DNA of 64,000 nucleotides from Clostridia bacterium (GTDB lineage Bacteria; Bacillota; Clostridia; Christensenellales; Borkfalkiaceae), in the NCBI GenBank assembly GCA_017536205.1, contig JAFXHX010000003.1, positions 124,001 to 188,000 on the forward strand, written 5' to 3'. Below, one piece after another: positions 53,312-60,868 of the stretch. The notes beneath the pieces are model-generated. The model was not told the DNA's origin, searched no databases, and saw only the letters and a list, made by a program, of their open reading frames with translations. The first letter of the stretch is position 1. Each line of letters opens with the position of its first letter. Made by a program: the position numbers and the translations under genes.

Positions 53312-53758
53312 ATGAAACTAATTACCGAAAACAGACAAGCAAGGCACGAATATTTTATAGACGATACCTACGTTACGGGTATCGTTTTAGAAGGTGCCGA
53401 AGTTAAGTCGGTAAGAGCAGGTAGCGTTAACCTAAAAGATAGTTTTTGCTCGATTACAAATGGCGAAGTGTTTATAAGAAATATGCATATTGCCGTTTAC
53501 GATAAATCGGGCGCGTATAACACTCGTGATAGCAAGCGTGATAGAAAACTTTTACTTCGCCGAGCAGAAATAAATAAACTAGTTGGCAAAATAGGCGAAA
53601 AGGGTTATACGCTTATTCCACTTGAAGTGTTTTTTGAAGGTAGCCTTTGCAAAGTTAAAATAGGGCTTTGCCGTGGTAAACACACCTATGATAAAAAGGA
53701 AACTATCAAGCAAAAAGATATTAAAAGGAGCATTGATAGAGAACTTAAAAATTATTAA
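53312..53758 (+). CDS. smpB: SsrA-binding protein SmpB
   Basis: 148-aa partner of tmRNA in trans-translation. NRQARHEYFIDDTYVTGIVL, GAEVKSVRAGSVNLKDSFC and LLLRRAEINKLVGKI are canonical, with a basic C-terminal tail (KKETIKQKDIKRSIDRE). Start at 53312 matches the usual N-terminus; upstream in-frame codons are an extension into rnr. The gene ends 2 nt before ssrA. Confidence 0.96.
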   Translation: MKLITENRQARHEYFIDDTYVTGIVLEGAEVKSVRAGSVNLKDSFCSITNGEVFIRNMHIAVYDKSGAYNTRDSKRDRKLLLRRAEINKLVGKIGEKGYTLIPLEVFFEGSLCKVKIGLCRGKHTYDKKETIKQKDIKRSIDRELKNY

Positions 53759-53760
53759 AC

Positions 53761-54104
53761 GGGGATGCACCGGATTTGATTGGGTAGCAAGCCTGACGTA
53801 AGCGAATCGAAGCCCCGAGTCTTCGTAAAAAGCGGGAAACTTAAATTAAATGCAGACAATCGTTTAGCATACGCTGCCTAATGGTGGCTGTCTTTGGTTA
53901 ATTGCCGTCGGTTAACTAAAAGGCATTATTTATGGCGGAACGTTATTTTACGTTTTGGTTGTGGCGTAACTTAACTATTTAGCAACACACGGCGCAGTGG
54001 GTTTGTTCGTTGAAACACGGCGCAAGGGATAAAAACGGAATACGTTCGTAGAAAGCGCAGTCAAACTATTCAAGACGTGGGTTCGACTCCCACCATCTCC
54101 ACCA
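53761..54104 (+). ncRNA. ssrA: Transfer-messenger RNA (tmRNA, SsrA)
   Basis: 344 nt. The acceptor stem GGGGATG pairs with CATCTCC, with encoded ACCA at the 3' end (54101-54104), and the T-arm is GTGGG-TTCGACT-CCCAC. The tag frame runs 53852-53881 (GCA GAC AAT CGT TTA GCA TAC GCT GCC TAA split by codon) and encodes ADNRLAYAA. Together with SmpB and RNase R it rescues stalled ribosomes and marks peptides for proteolysis. The tag ends YAA rather than the common LAA. Confidence 0.95.
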
Positions 54105-54113
54105 AAACAAAAG

Positions 54114-54137
54114 AAGGGCAGTAGCGCCCTTTTTTTG
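54114..54137 (+). terminator. Rho-independent terminator of ssrA
   Basis: AAGGGC pairs with GCCCTT around AGTAGC, then TTTTTT. Confidence 0.85.
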
Positions 54138-54190
54138 TTTTGCTTTGAAAGTTGTAGTGGGAGTCGAACGGGTGGGTAGCGCAAACTTAT
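54138..54190 (+). repeat. ssrA-proximal direct repeat, copy 1
   Basis: Runs from TTTGCTTTGAAAGTTG to GGTAGCGCAAACTTA. It contains GTGGGAGTCGAAC, the exact reverse complement of the T-arm segment of the adjacent tmRNA. Copy 2 lies about 217 bp downstream with only a few differences. Confidence 0.8.
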
Positions 54191-54290
54191 AAGAAATAAT
54201 TAATTACTAATAGTTTGCGCCAAACAGTTTAGTAAACTGTTTGCCACACAGGCGTGATAGTGAAGCGTTAGCGAAACGGAGCGACTCCCG
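54160..54290. other. Nested inverted repeats downstream of ssrA, no gene seen
   Basis: GGGAGTCG (54160-54167) can pair with CGACTCCC (54282-54289); inside lie GCGCAAACT (54179-54187) with AGTTTGCGC (54212-54220) and AAACAGTTTA-G-TAAACTGTTT (54222-54242). Together they could fold into a compact branched RNA. No credible coding frame exists between the ssrA terminator and 54464. Confidence 0.6.
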
Positions 54291-54354
54291 AATAAAAGTG
54301 CATATTACCTAAAAGCCGTATATGGCGTTATTTTTAGGCATACACGCCTACTGC

Positions 54355-54408
54355 TTTTTTGCTTTGAAAGTTTGAGTGGGAGTCGAACGGGTGGGTAGCG
54401 CAAACTTA
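54355..54408 (+). repeat. ssrA-proximal direct repeat, copy 2
   Basis: Same sequence as copy 1 apart from GTTGTA becoming GTTTGA and small end changes; again includes GTGGGAGTCGAACGGGTGGG. Confidence 0.8.
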
Positions 54409-54423
54409 AATTAAGTAATTATA

Positions 54424-54454
54424 TAAAATAAAAAGGTCACCTTATGGTGACCTT
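54424..54454 (-). terminator. Terminator of the small lipoprotein gene
   Basis: AAGGTCACC pairs with GGTGACCTT around TTAT; on the minus strand it is followed by TTTTTATTTTAT. Confidence 0.85.
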
Positions 54455-54464
54455 AATGATTTAA

Positions 54465-54872
54465 TTAACCTATAAAATCGTTATACGCTTTGTTAGAACC
54501 ATAGCAAACCATTTTCCCTTGTTGGTCTATATTTTCCCAACGGTAAGAATCTCTTTTTAAAACAACGTATAACTCAAAAAATCTTTCAGCGTCTTTCTTA
54601 TTTTCAAAGTAGAAAATGGTAAGTGATTCGCCGTCTTTTGAAGCGGTAAGTTTTTTAGCGCCTGCTTCAAGATTATCAATACCATAGCCAATTACAGGTA
54701 AAGTGCTTGCAAAATCATCTTTACTAACGTAACTTACGTTTGAAACGCTATAACTTAAGCCTTCCATTTTTTCTTTTGCTTTTTCAGCGGTTGACGGAAC
54801 GCAAGCAACTAGGCAAAGCGCGGTAAGAAGACAAACTAACGAAACAGATATTGTTTTAATAAACTTTTTCAT
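54465..54872 (-). CDS. Small lipoprotein of unknown function
   Basis: 135 aa. Signal peptide with lipobox LVAC (about Cys24). The mature part is about 110 residues with a mixed fold and no recognised domain; LTIFYFENKKDAERFFE suggests a small alpha/beta domain. GGAGG precedes the ATG. Monocistronic with own promoter and terminator. Confidence 0.75.
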   Translation of the reverse strand: MKKFIKTISVSLVCLLTALCLVACVPSTAEKAKEKMEGLSYSVSNVSYVSKDDFASTLPVIGYGIDNLEAGAKKLTASKDGESLTIFYFENKKDAERFFELYVVLKRDSYRWENIDQQGKMVCYGSNKAYNDFIG

Positions 54873-54900
54873 AAAAATCCTCCAAGTTTTAATTTAGTTC

Positions 54901-54929
54901 ATTTTAACATATGTAAAATACTTTGTCAA
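54901..54929 (-). promoter_or_regulatory. Promoter of the small lipoprotein gene
   Basis: On the minus strand TTGACA (54924-54929) and TAAAAT (54901-54906), 17-nt spacer. Confidence 0.75.
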
Positions 54930-54942
54930 TATTGAAATACGT

Positions 54943-54971
54943 TTTACACAAAAATTAAATTGTGCTAAAAT
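54943..54971 (+). promoter_or_regulatory. Leaderless promoter of the YhhN-like gene
   Basis: TTTACA at 54943-54948 and TAAAAT at 54966-54971, 17-nt spacer; the -10 box ends exactly 6 nt before the ATG. Confidence 0.7.
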
Positions 54972-54977
54972 ATTAGT

Positions 54978-55676
54978 ATGTTTAAGGCAAATAAAAAGTT
55001 AAAAACAATTACTATAATTTCGTTCGTTATACTAATAACTTTAATGTGGCTACCACTTTTTACAACGTGGGAACCTTGGCATCAACCACTTTCTTACGCA
55101 ATACTCGTTTTAACGTCTACTTTCTCGTTATTTTTCGTTAAAAACAGAAAAAGGTCGCTTTTAATTACTATTGCGCTTGCGTTTGGGCTTGTTGCAGACT
55201 ATTTTTTAATAATTTTACAAGGCTATCAAACGGAAGCGATGTGCGCTTTTTCGGTAAGTCAACTGCTTTTTGCAATAGTAGCGCTTACCTTTTCTAGCAC
55301 TAAAAAGGGTAAAGTAATTCAAGTTGTGATAAGGGTTGTTTTAACGCTTTTAGGTGTTTTAGTAACGAATATAGTTTTAAAAGAAGGGGCATTACCACTT
55401 TACGTTATTTCGGTAGCGTATTATATAAATATGCTTTTAAGTATGGTAATTGCGTTTTGCCACTTTAAAAAAGGCGCTTTTCAAAAGGCGTTTGCAATAG
55501 GATTACTTTTGTTTGCCCTTTGCGATATAACCGTTGGTTTCGATTTTTTAATAAATATATTTTCGTTAGGTCCTGGAAATATTATTTACGATATTAACAA
55601 CTTACCTTTTAAACTTAGCGTTTTCTTTTACACCCCTTCACAAGTGGTTTTATCGTTAAGCACTAAACTAAAATAA
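54978..55676 (+). CDS. YhhN-like integral membrane protein
   Basis: 232 aa with seven to eight predicted helices. LAFGLVADYFLII and LLFALCDITVGF resemble the paired aspartate motifs of the YhhN/TMEM86 family (LxFSxxGDxxL), whose animal members are lysoplasmalogenases. Whether this protein has that activity is not known. No Shine-Dalgarno; leaderless promoter. Confidence 0.6.
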   Translation: MFKANKKLKTITIISFVILITLMWLPLFTTWEPWHQPLSYAILVLTSTFSLFFVKNRKRSLLITIALAFGLVADYFLIILQGYQTEAMCAFSVSQLLFAIVALTFSSTKKGKVIQVVIRVVLTLLGVLVTNIVLKEGALPLYVISVAYYINMLLSMVIAFCHFKKGAFQKAFAIGLLLFALCDITVGFDFLINIFSLGPGNIIYDINNLPFKLSVFFYTPSQVVLSLSTKLK

Positions 55677-55702
55677 AAAAGGCTTGCAGTTGCAAGCCTT
55701 TT
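55677..55702. terminator. Bidirectional terminator
   Basis: AAAAGGCTTGCA pairs with TGCAAGCCTTTT around GT; between convergent genes. Confidence 0.88.
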
Positions 55703-55708
55703 AATTTG

Positions 55709-56398
55709 TTATTTAAGTTGTTCTTCAAGTTCTTTAATTCTATCTAAAAGCGCTTGATATTCTTGTTTTGTTAAAACAACTTTATTGTTGCCGATAGAAG
55801 CAGTAGCCGTAGCACCCTTACTGTTAAGGGCTTTCTTTCTAAATAATAATATTATTGCAAATACTGCCCAAATAATACCTATAATAAGTATTGTAAATAT
55901 ATTATCCATAAAGAAGTCTGAGTTTCCGCCAACTATAGCGTATACTATCATACCTTCAAACACTGCAAGAGCAACGTAAGATATAATTTGAATTATAAGC
56001 GAGTTTTTGCCCATTGATAGCGTGTTGCCAACCAAGGTGTTAAATAGTATAGTAATTGCTGCAATAATAACGGTTGCGTTTAAGTATGCGCCTTGAAGAC
56101 CCGACCAAATAGATATAAGGAAAAGTACTGCCGAAACGCCTATTAAACCTGCCGAAATAAGACCAAACAAGTTTTTGTTAGATATAGCGTCAACTGCGTT
56201 TAATAAGAATAACCCCGAAAGGAAAATTACAAGTAGCGTAAGAAGCACTTTTACAAGCAATTCAGAAAGTGAATCTGCAATAATCTTTCCGTCTGCCGAG
56301 CAGTTTACAAGGTATAATATTGCAATTAAACCTGCCGCTATAACGCAAGCAATAGACACCGAAGTTATAATTTTTTTAAGTTTTTCGTTTAAAGTCAT
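55709..56398 (-). CDS. Multi-pass membrane protein with C-terminal coiled coil
   Basis: 229 aa, not recognised. Six or so hydrophobic helices are followed by a short soluble tail ending in a coiled coil (QEYQALLDRIKELEEQLK). The start at 56398 is chosen because AAAGGAGG lies 7 nt upstream; a longer frame to 56449 has no such signal. Monocistronic. Confidence 0.75.
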   Translation of the reverse strand: MTLNEKLKKIITSVSIACVIAAGLIAILYLVNCSADGKIIADSLSELLVKVLLTLLVIFLSGLFLLNAVDAISNKNLFGLISAGLIGVSAVLFLISIWSGLQGAYLNATVIIAAITILFNTLVGNTLSMGKNSLIIQIISYVALAVFEGMIVYAIVGGNSDFFMDNIFTILIIGIIWAVFAIILLFRKKALNSKGATATASIGNNKVVLTKQEYQALLDRIKELEEQLK

Positions 56399-56439
56399 AT
56401 AAACCTCCTTTAAAGCACGAAGTGCGCTTTTATATCGTA

Positions 56440-56468
56440 ATATTACCATACTAATAAAGTGTTGTCAA
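56440..56468 (-). promoter_or_regulatory. Promoter of the membrane protein gene
   Basis: On the minus strand TTGACA (56463-56468) and TAATAT (56440-56445), 17-nt spacer. Confidence 0.7.
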
Positions 56469-56483
56469 TATTTATTTTCAAAA

Positions 56484-56515
56484 AACAAAAAGCATACCTA
56501 ATATAAGTATGCTCT
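56484..56515 (-). terminator. Terminator of the aminotransferase gene
   Basis: AGCATAC (56491-56497) pairs with GTATGCT (56507-56513); T-rich after the stem on the minus strand. Confidence 0.75.
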
Positions 56516-56521
56516 TTTTTA

Positions 56522-57703
56522 TTAAATTAAACCGTAGTGTTTGCCAAGTTTTATAAACGCTTGTTCACTGCGAGTTATAAGGTCGGGGCTAATGCAAGTT
56601 GCAAGCCTAACGTAGCCGTTAACTCCAAACGAGTTAGAAGGAACGAGTAGAAGCCCAAGCGTTTTAGCGTAATCGCAAAAATCTTCGGCGTTAGGTGTTG
56701 GCGACTTCATAAAGATATAAAACGCGCCTTTTGGGTTAACGCAAGTAAAGCCAGAAGAGTTTAAAACTTTAATGAGCGCATCGCGATTATCTTTATATAT
56801 AGAAGTATCGGCAACTTCATCAACGCAAAGTTCAATAACCTTTTGGAATAAACTAGGTGCACAAACGTAACCTAAACTTCTGCCTGCGCCCGCTATTGCA
56901 AGGTAAAGTTTTTGAGCGTTATCGCAACTAGGCGAAACGGAAACGTAACCTATTCTTTCGCCGGGAACTGAAAGCGCCTTTGAATAAGAATAGCAAATAA
57001 CGGTGTTTTTATAGTATTTTGGAATAAACGGGCAAACTGCGCCGTCAAAAAGTATTTCGCGATACGGCTCGTCTGCAATAAGATAGATGGGATGGCCGTA
57101 TTCTTTTTCTTTACTTTGTAAAAGGCTTGCAAGGCTTATAAGCGCATCTTCAGTGTAAACTGTGCCACTAGGGTTGTTAGGGCTATTTAATATAACGGCT
57201 TGAACGTCGCTACAAATAACGTCTTTAACAAGTTTAGCGTCTATATCGAAAACTTCGCTACAAGGTGCCGTAATAAGGGTTGCGCCTGCATTTTCTGCAA
57301 ACACCTTATATTCTGGAAAGTATGGCGCAAAGGTTAAAACTTTATCGCTCGGTGAAGAAATAATCGCTTTAAGCGTTATTGCAAGGCCTGCTGCTGCGCC
57401 ACAAGTCATATAGGTAAGTTCAGGCGAAAGTTCAAAGCCGTAACGCTTTAAATTATAGTTACAAATAGCCTTTCTAACTGGAAGGTTACCTTGCGCAGAA
57501 GTGTAGCCGTGAATAGAGGGGTTTTGAACTTCATTTATAATAACGCTAGTAACTTTTTCGGGGCAGGGAACGCTTGGGTTGCCAAGAGTGTAGTCAAACA
57601 CGTTTTCTGCGCCTATTTTTGCTGAAAGTTCTTTTCCGTACTCGAAAAGTTCACGTATTTTAGATTTAGTTGCGCCAAGCGCATACATTTTTTCGTTAAT
57701 CAT
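56522..57703 (-). CDS. PLP-dependent class I/II aminotransferase
   Basis: 393 aa. The PLP lysine lies in SYSKALSVPGERIGY; NSPNNPSGTVY and IADEPYREI are the other fold-type I signatures. Substrate is not clear. It is divergent from the aromatic amino-acid operon, and an aromatic or aspartate-type role would complement that pathway, which otherwise lacks an aminotransferase in the window; this is inference. AAGGAGC precedes the ATG. Confidence 0.88.
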   Translation of the reverse strand: MINEKMYALGATKSKIRELFEYGKELSAKIGAENVFDYTLGNPSVPCPEKVTSVIINEVQNPSIHGYTSAQGNLPVRKAICNYNLKRYGFELSPELTYMTCGAAAGLAITLKAIISSPSDKVLTFAPYFPEYKVFAENAGATLITAPCSEVFDIDAKLVKDVICSDVQAVILNSPNNPSGTVYTEDALISLASLLQSKEKEYGHPIYLIADEPYREILFDGAVCPFIPKYYKNTVICYSYSKALSVPGERIGYVSVSPSCDNAQKLYLAIAGAGRSLGYVCAPSLFQKVIELCVDEVADTSIYKDNRDALIKVLNSSGFTCVNPKGAFYIFMKSPTPNAEDFCDYAKTLGLLLVPSNSFGVNGYVRLATCISPDLITRSEQAFIKLGKHYGLI

Positions 57704-57727
57704 AAACGCTCCTTAAAAATCTTTAAA

Positions 57728-57756
57728 ATTATAACATATTATCGAATATTATTCAA
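57728..57756 (-). promoter_or_regulatory. Promoter of the aminotransferase gene
   Basis: On the minus strand TTGAAT (57751-57756) and TATAAT (57728-57733), 17-nt spacer. Confidence 0.7.
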
Positions 57757-57785
57757 TATTTTCTTAAAAAAATGATTAAAAAATC

Positions 57786-57814
57786 TTGACAACTAAATAA
57801 AATGGGAATATAAT
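57786..57814 (+). promoter_or_regulatory. Promoter of the aromatic amino-acid operon
   Basis: TTGACA at 57786-57791 and TATAAT at 57809-57814 with exactly 17 nt between. Transcription should start near 57821, just before the leader peptide's AGGAG. Confidence 0.85.
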
Positions 57815-57834
57815 TTTAACGTAGGAGCAAGAAA

Positions 57835-57894
57835 ATGAAAAAAAGTAGTTTCTCTTTTTATTTTGCATATTACTTTTTTAAGCCATATTGTTAA
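57835..57894 (+). CDS. Phe/Tyr-rich leader peptide of the aro operon
   Basis: A 19-codon frame, MKKSSFSFYFAYYFFKPYC, preceded by GTAGGAG 7 nt upstream. Nine of 19 residues are Phe (5) or Tyr (4), including the consecutive Tyr-Tyr-Phe-Phe. It lies between a strong promoter and a terminator hairpin upstream of DAHP synthase. Composition, position and size match attenuation leader peptides such as PheL: slow translation when charged tRNA-Phe or tRNA-Tyr is scarce would alter folding of the RNA that follows. Confidence 0.85.
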   Translation: MKKSSFSFYFAYYFFKPYC

Positions 57895-57980
57895 ATATCG
57901 GTTGTTTTTTTGCGTACTTTAATTTTTTTAAAAAAGTAATTTTGAGATGACCGAAATAAGTTTCGGTCATTTTTAATTTT
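57883..57980 (+). promoter_or_regulatory. Transcription attenuator upstream of aroF
   Basis: Segment 1 CCATATT (57883-57889, inside the leader's last codons) pairs with segment 2 AATATCGG (57894-57901, one bulge). Segment 2, as TCGGTTG (57898-57904), can instead pair with segment 3 TGACCGA (57948-57954). Segment 3, as ATGACCGAAA (57947-57956), pairs with segment 4 TTTCGGTCAT (57961-57970) followed by TTTTAATTTT, an intrinsic terminator. 1:2 plus 3:4 terminates and 2:3 antiterminates. A ribosome stalled on Phe/Tyr codons would cover segment 1 and favour 2:3. Confidence 0.82.
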
Positions 57981-57993
57981 AAGCGAGGCAGTT

Positions 57994-59010
57994 ATGATTA
58001 TTATTGTAAAACAAAACCATGAAGAAAAACAACTCAACAACTTAGTAAAATGGATAAAACAGCAAGGTCTTGGCGTCGATTTAAGTATAGGCCACAACAC
58101 CACCGTATTAGGCTTGGTTGGCGATACTAGTAAAATTGATATCGACCTTGTTCGCTCGCTTGATATCGTTGAAAACGTTAAGCGTATTCAAGAGCCGTTT
58201 AAGTGCGCTAACCGTAAGTTCCACCCGGAAGACACCATAGTTGATATATCTGGGCATAAGTTCGGTGGCGATAACTTCCAAATTATAGCAGGGCCGTGTT
58301 CGGTTGAAACGGAAAAGCAAATAGTTGAAGTTGCAAAAGCCGTTAAAAAAGCGGGTGCGACTATACTTCGTGGTGGTGCGTATAAGCCTAGAACTTCGCC
58401 GTACTCTTTCCAAGGTCTTCGCGAAACGGGGCTTGACCTTTTGCTTAAAGCAAAGGCTGAAACGGGTATGCCCATAGTTACCGAAATTATGAGCCCTTCG
58501 CATATCGACCTTTTTAAAGACGTTGATATTATTCAAATAGGCGCGCGCGATATGCAAAACTTTGAACTTTTAAAAGAAGTTGGCAAAACCAAAAAGCCCG
58601 TTTTATTAAAGCGTGGGCTTGCAAATACCATTGAAGAGTGGCTTATGAGCGCCGAATATATTATGAGCGAAGGTGGAAAAGATATTATTTTATGCGAAAG
58701 GGGTATTCGTACTTACGAGCCTTACACTAGAAACACCCTAGACCTTTCGGCAATTCCACTTCTTAAAGAACTTACACACCTTCCCGTGGTGGTTGACCCT
58801 TCGCACGCATCGGGGCTTTCAAGGCTTGTAAAACCCTTATCGCTTGCATCGGTTGGTGCAGGTGCTCACGGTCTTATGATAGAAGTTCACAACGACCCCA
58901 AGCACGCTTGGTGTGACGGTGCGCAATCTATTACCCCCGAACAATTTAAAGATATAGTTGATAGCATAGACGTTATGCTACCCGTTGTTAACAAACAAAG
59001 AGATTTATGA
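57994..59010 (+). CDS. aroF: 3-deoxy-7-phosphoheptulonate (DAHP) synthase, type I-beta
   Basis: 338 aa. Condenses PEP and erythrose-4-phosphate, the first step to chorismate. The N-terminal ~70 residues form the ferredoxin-like regulatory domain (IIIVKQNHEEKQLNNLV). The catalytic barrel has IAGPCSVE, RGGAYKPRTSPYSFQG, LKRG and VVDPSHASG. The regulatory domain suggests feedback by Tyr or Phe in addition to the attenuator upstream. Overlaps tyrA by 4 nt. Confidence 0.95.
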   Translation: MIIIVKQNHEEKQLNNLVKWIKQQGLGVDLSIGHNTTVLGLVGDTSKIDIDLVRSLDIVENVKRIQEPFKCANRKFHPEDTIVDISGHKFGGDNFQIIAGPCSVETEKQIVEVAKAVKKAGATILRGGAYKPRTSPYSFQGLRETGLDLLLKAKAETGMPIVTEIMSPSHIDLFKDVDIIQIGARDMQNFELLKEVGKTKKPVLLKRGLANTIEEWLMSAEYIMSEGGKDIILCERGIRTYEPYTRNTLDLSAIPLLKELTHLPVVVDPSHASGLSRLVKPLSLASVGAGAHGLMIEVHNDPKHAWCDGAQSITPEQFKDIVDSIDVMLPVVNKQRDL

Positions 59011-59852
59011 AAGTAGGTATTATCGGGCTAGGCCTTATGGGTGGTAGCCTAGGAAAAACTTTAAAAAAGCAAGGCGCTCATACCGTTTACGGTTACGACA
59101 TAAGCGATTCGGTTATGCTTAAAGCCGAAATGGTTGGCGCAATAGACGGCGTTTTAAACGAGGAAACTGCGCGCGAGATTGATATGCTTATAGTTTCGCT
59201 TTACCCTAGCGCACTTGAAAGCGTTCTTGAAAGGTTTTTACCCTTTTTAAAAGATAAAGCAGTGGTAACCGATTTTTGTGGAATTAAGCGTGAAACGGTT
59301 GCCGTTATGAAAAATCTTGCTAAAAAGTACGGTAACCTTGTGTTCGTTGGAGGTCACCCTATGGCGGGCAGAGAGTTTTCGGGCATTGAACGCTCTATAT
59401 CAACGCTATTTGAAAAGGCGTCGATGGTGCTGGTTAACGTTAACGCCGATATATTTGAACTTGAATCGGTTAAAAACTTTTACTTATCGCTCGGCTTTGC
59501 AGAAGTGGTTATAACTAGCGCAGAATATCACGATAAAGCAATAGCGTTTACTTCGCAACTTTGCCACGTCGTATCGAACGCGTTTATCAAAAACGAAATT
59601 GCAAGCGAGCACTTCGGCTATTCGGCGGGAAGTTATAAAGACTTAACACGCGTTGCTAGGCTTAACCCTGAAATGTGGGCAGAACTTATGATAGAAAACG
59701 CCGACAATTTAAATAGCGAACTACTTGAACTAATTTCAAACCTTCAAAAATATTCCCTTGCCCTTGAAAAAGGCGATAAAGAAGGGCTTAAACAACTTTT
59801 AAAAGAAGGCAACGATAGAAAACTTTTAATAGATACCAAGCAAAAAAGATGA
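59007..59852 (+). CDS. tyrA: Prephenate dehydrogenase
   Basis: 281 aa. NAD(P) Rossmann motif VGIIGLGLMGGSLGK at the N-terminus; GGHPMAGREFSGIE and the C-terminal helical dimerisation domain (YSAGSYKDLTRVARLNPEMW, shown in part: SAGSYKDLTRVA) are typical. Converts prephenate to 4-hydroxyphenylpyruvate on the tyrosine branch. No ACT domain. ATGA overlaps with both neighbours indicate translational coupling. Confidence 0.93.
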   Translation: MKVGIIGLGLMGGSLGKTLKKQGAHTVYGYDISDSVMLKAEMVGAIDGVLNEETAREIDMLIVSLYPSALESVLERFLPFLKDKAVVTDFCGIKRETVAVMKNLAKKYGNLVFVGGHPMAGREFSGIERSISTLFEKASMVLVNVNADIFELESVKNFYLSLGFAEVVITSAEYHDKAIAFTSQLCHVVSNAFIKNEIASEHFGYSAGSYKDLTRVARLNPEMWAELMIENADNLNSELLELISNLQKYSLALEKGDKEGLKQLLKEGNDRKLLIDTKQKR

Positions 59853-60868
59853 AAACTATAACCGTAAACGCATCAAAAAAATACAACGTTATAATAAGCA
59901 GTGACCTTGGTGGTTTAACTGCGTTTTTAGCGCCCCTTATTAAAGGCGATAAAGTTGCCGTTATAACCGACGATACCGTTAGTAAGTTATACGCAAGCGA
60001 AGTTATAAGCGCTCTTAAAGGCTATGAAGTTAGCGTGTTAACGGTAAAGTCTGGCGAAGATAGCAAAAACGCCACTAACTTTATTTACCTTGCAAACGAA
60101 CTTGCTAGGCTCGGCTTTTCACGCACGTCAACGGTTATTGCGCTTGGCGGTGGCGTTATAGGCGACCTAGCAGGGCTAGTATCTGCAACCTTTATGCGTG
60201 GAATAACGCTTATTCAAATACCAACAACGCTTCTTTCTATGGTCGATTCGTCGGTGGGTGGAAAAACTGCCATTGATTTAGACGCTGGCAAAAACTTGCT
60301 TGGTGTTTTCTATCAACCAAACGGCGTTTACGTTAGCCTTTCCTTTTTAAAAACGCTTCCACAGCGTGAAATTGTTTGCGGGCTTGGCGAAATTACTAAA
60401 TACGCCTTTATCGACGGTAGAATTACCCCACAAGATATAAGCGAGAAAAACTACGAAAAGTTAATAGAAAAGTCGCTTGAAATTAAGCGTGATATAGTCG
60501 AGCGTGACGAAAAGGAAAGTGGCGATAGAATGCTACTTAACTTCGGTCACACCGTAGGCCACGCCATTGAAAAACTTTACAACTATACTTTATCGCACGG
60601 CGAGTGCGTAATAATGGGTATGTACTCTGCGTTAAACGTTTCAAAAGCACTTGGCTATTTAAGCGAAAACGGCTATAATAGTGGCGTTAAGTTATTAAAC
60701 GAAACGGGAGTTATGCCGTGTAACGATTTTTCAAAAGACCAAATACTTTCGGTTATGAAAAAAGACAAAAAAGGCGACGGAGATAGCGTTAACTTCGTTG
60801 TAACCACGGGCTTTGGAAGTTCTAAACCCGTTAAAATTAAGTACGAAAAACTGATTGAAATTATATGA
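59849..60868 (+). CDS. aroB: 3-dehydroquinate synthase
   Basis: 339 aa, NAD- and metal-dependent second enzyme of the shikimate pathway. AVITDDTVSKLYA, the glycine loop ALGGGVIGDLAGLVSATFMRG (shown in part GGGVIGDLAGL), IPTTLLSMVDSSVGGKTAID and the metal histidines in NFGHTVGHAIE and SHGECVIMGM are present. Overlaps aroA by 4 nt. Confidence 0.96.
   Translation: MKTITVNASKKYNVIISSDLGGLTAFLAPLIKGDKVAVITDDTVSKLYASEVISALKGYEVSVLTVKSGEDSKNATNFIYLANELARLGFSRTSTVIALGGGVIGDLAGLVSATFMRGITLIQIPTTLLSMVDSSVGGKTAIDLDAGKNLLGVFYQPNGVYVSLSFLKTLPQREIVCGLGEITKYAFIDGRITPQDISEKNYEKLIEKSLEIKRDIVERDEKESGDRMLLNFGHTVGHAIEKLYNYTLSHGECVIMGMYSALNVSKALGYLSENGYNSGVKLLNETGVMPCNDFSKDQILSVMKKDKKGDGDSVNFVVTTGFGSSKPVKIKYEKLIEII

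Noticed and set aside
53975..54184. Minus-strand 69-codon frame across the tmRNA 3' end
   Set aside because: It is antisense to the conserved T-arm and acceptor stem of ssrA; the GGDGGSRTHV-like text is the usual spurious translation of such RNA genes.
54105..54464. Integrated element at ssrA
   Set aside because: No integrase or element genes lie nearby; only short repeats are present, so an integrated element cannot be claimed.
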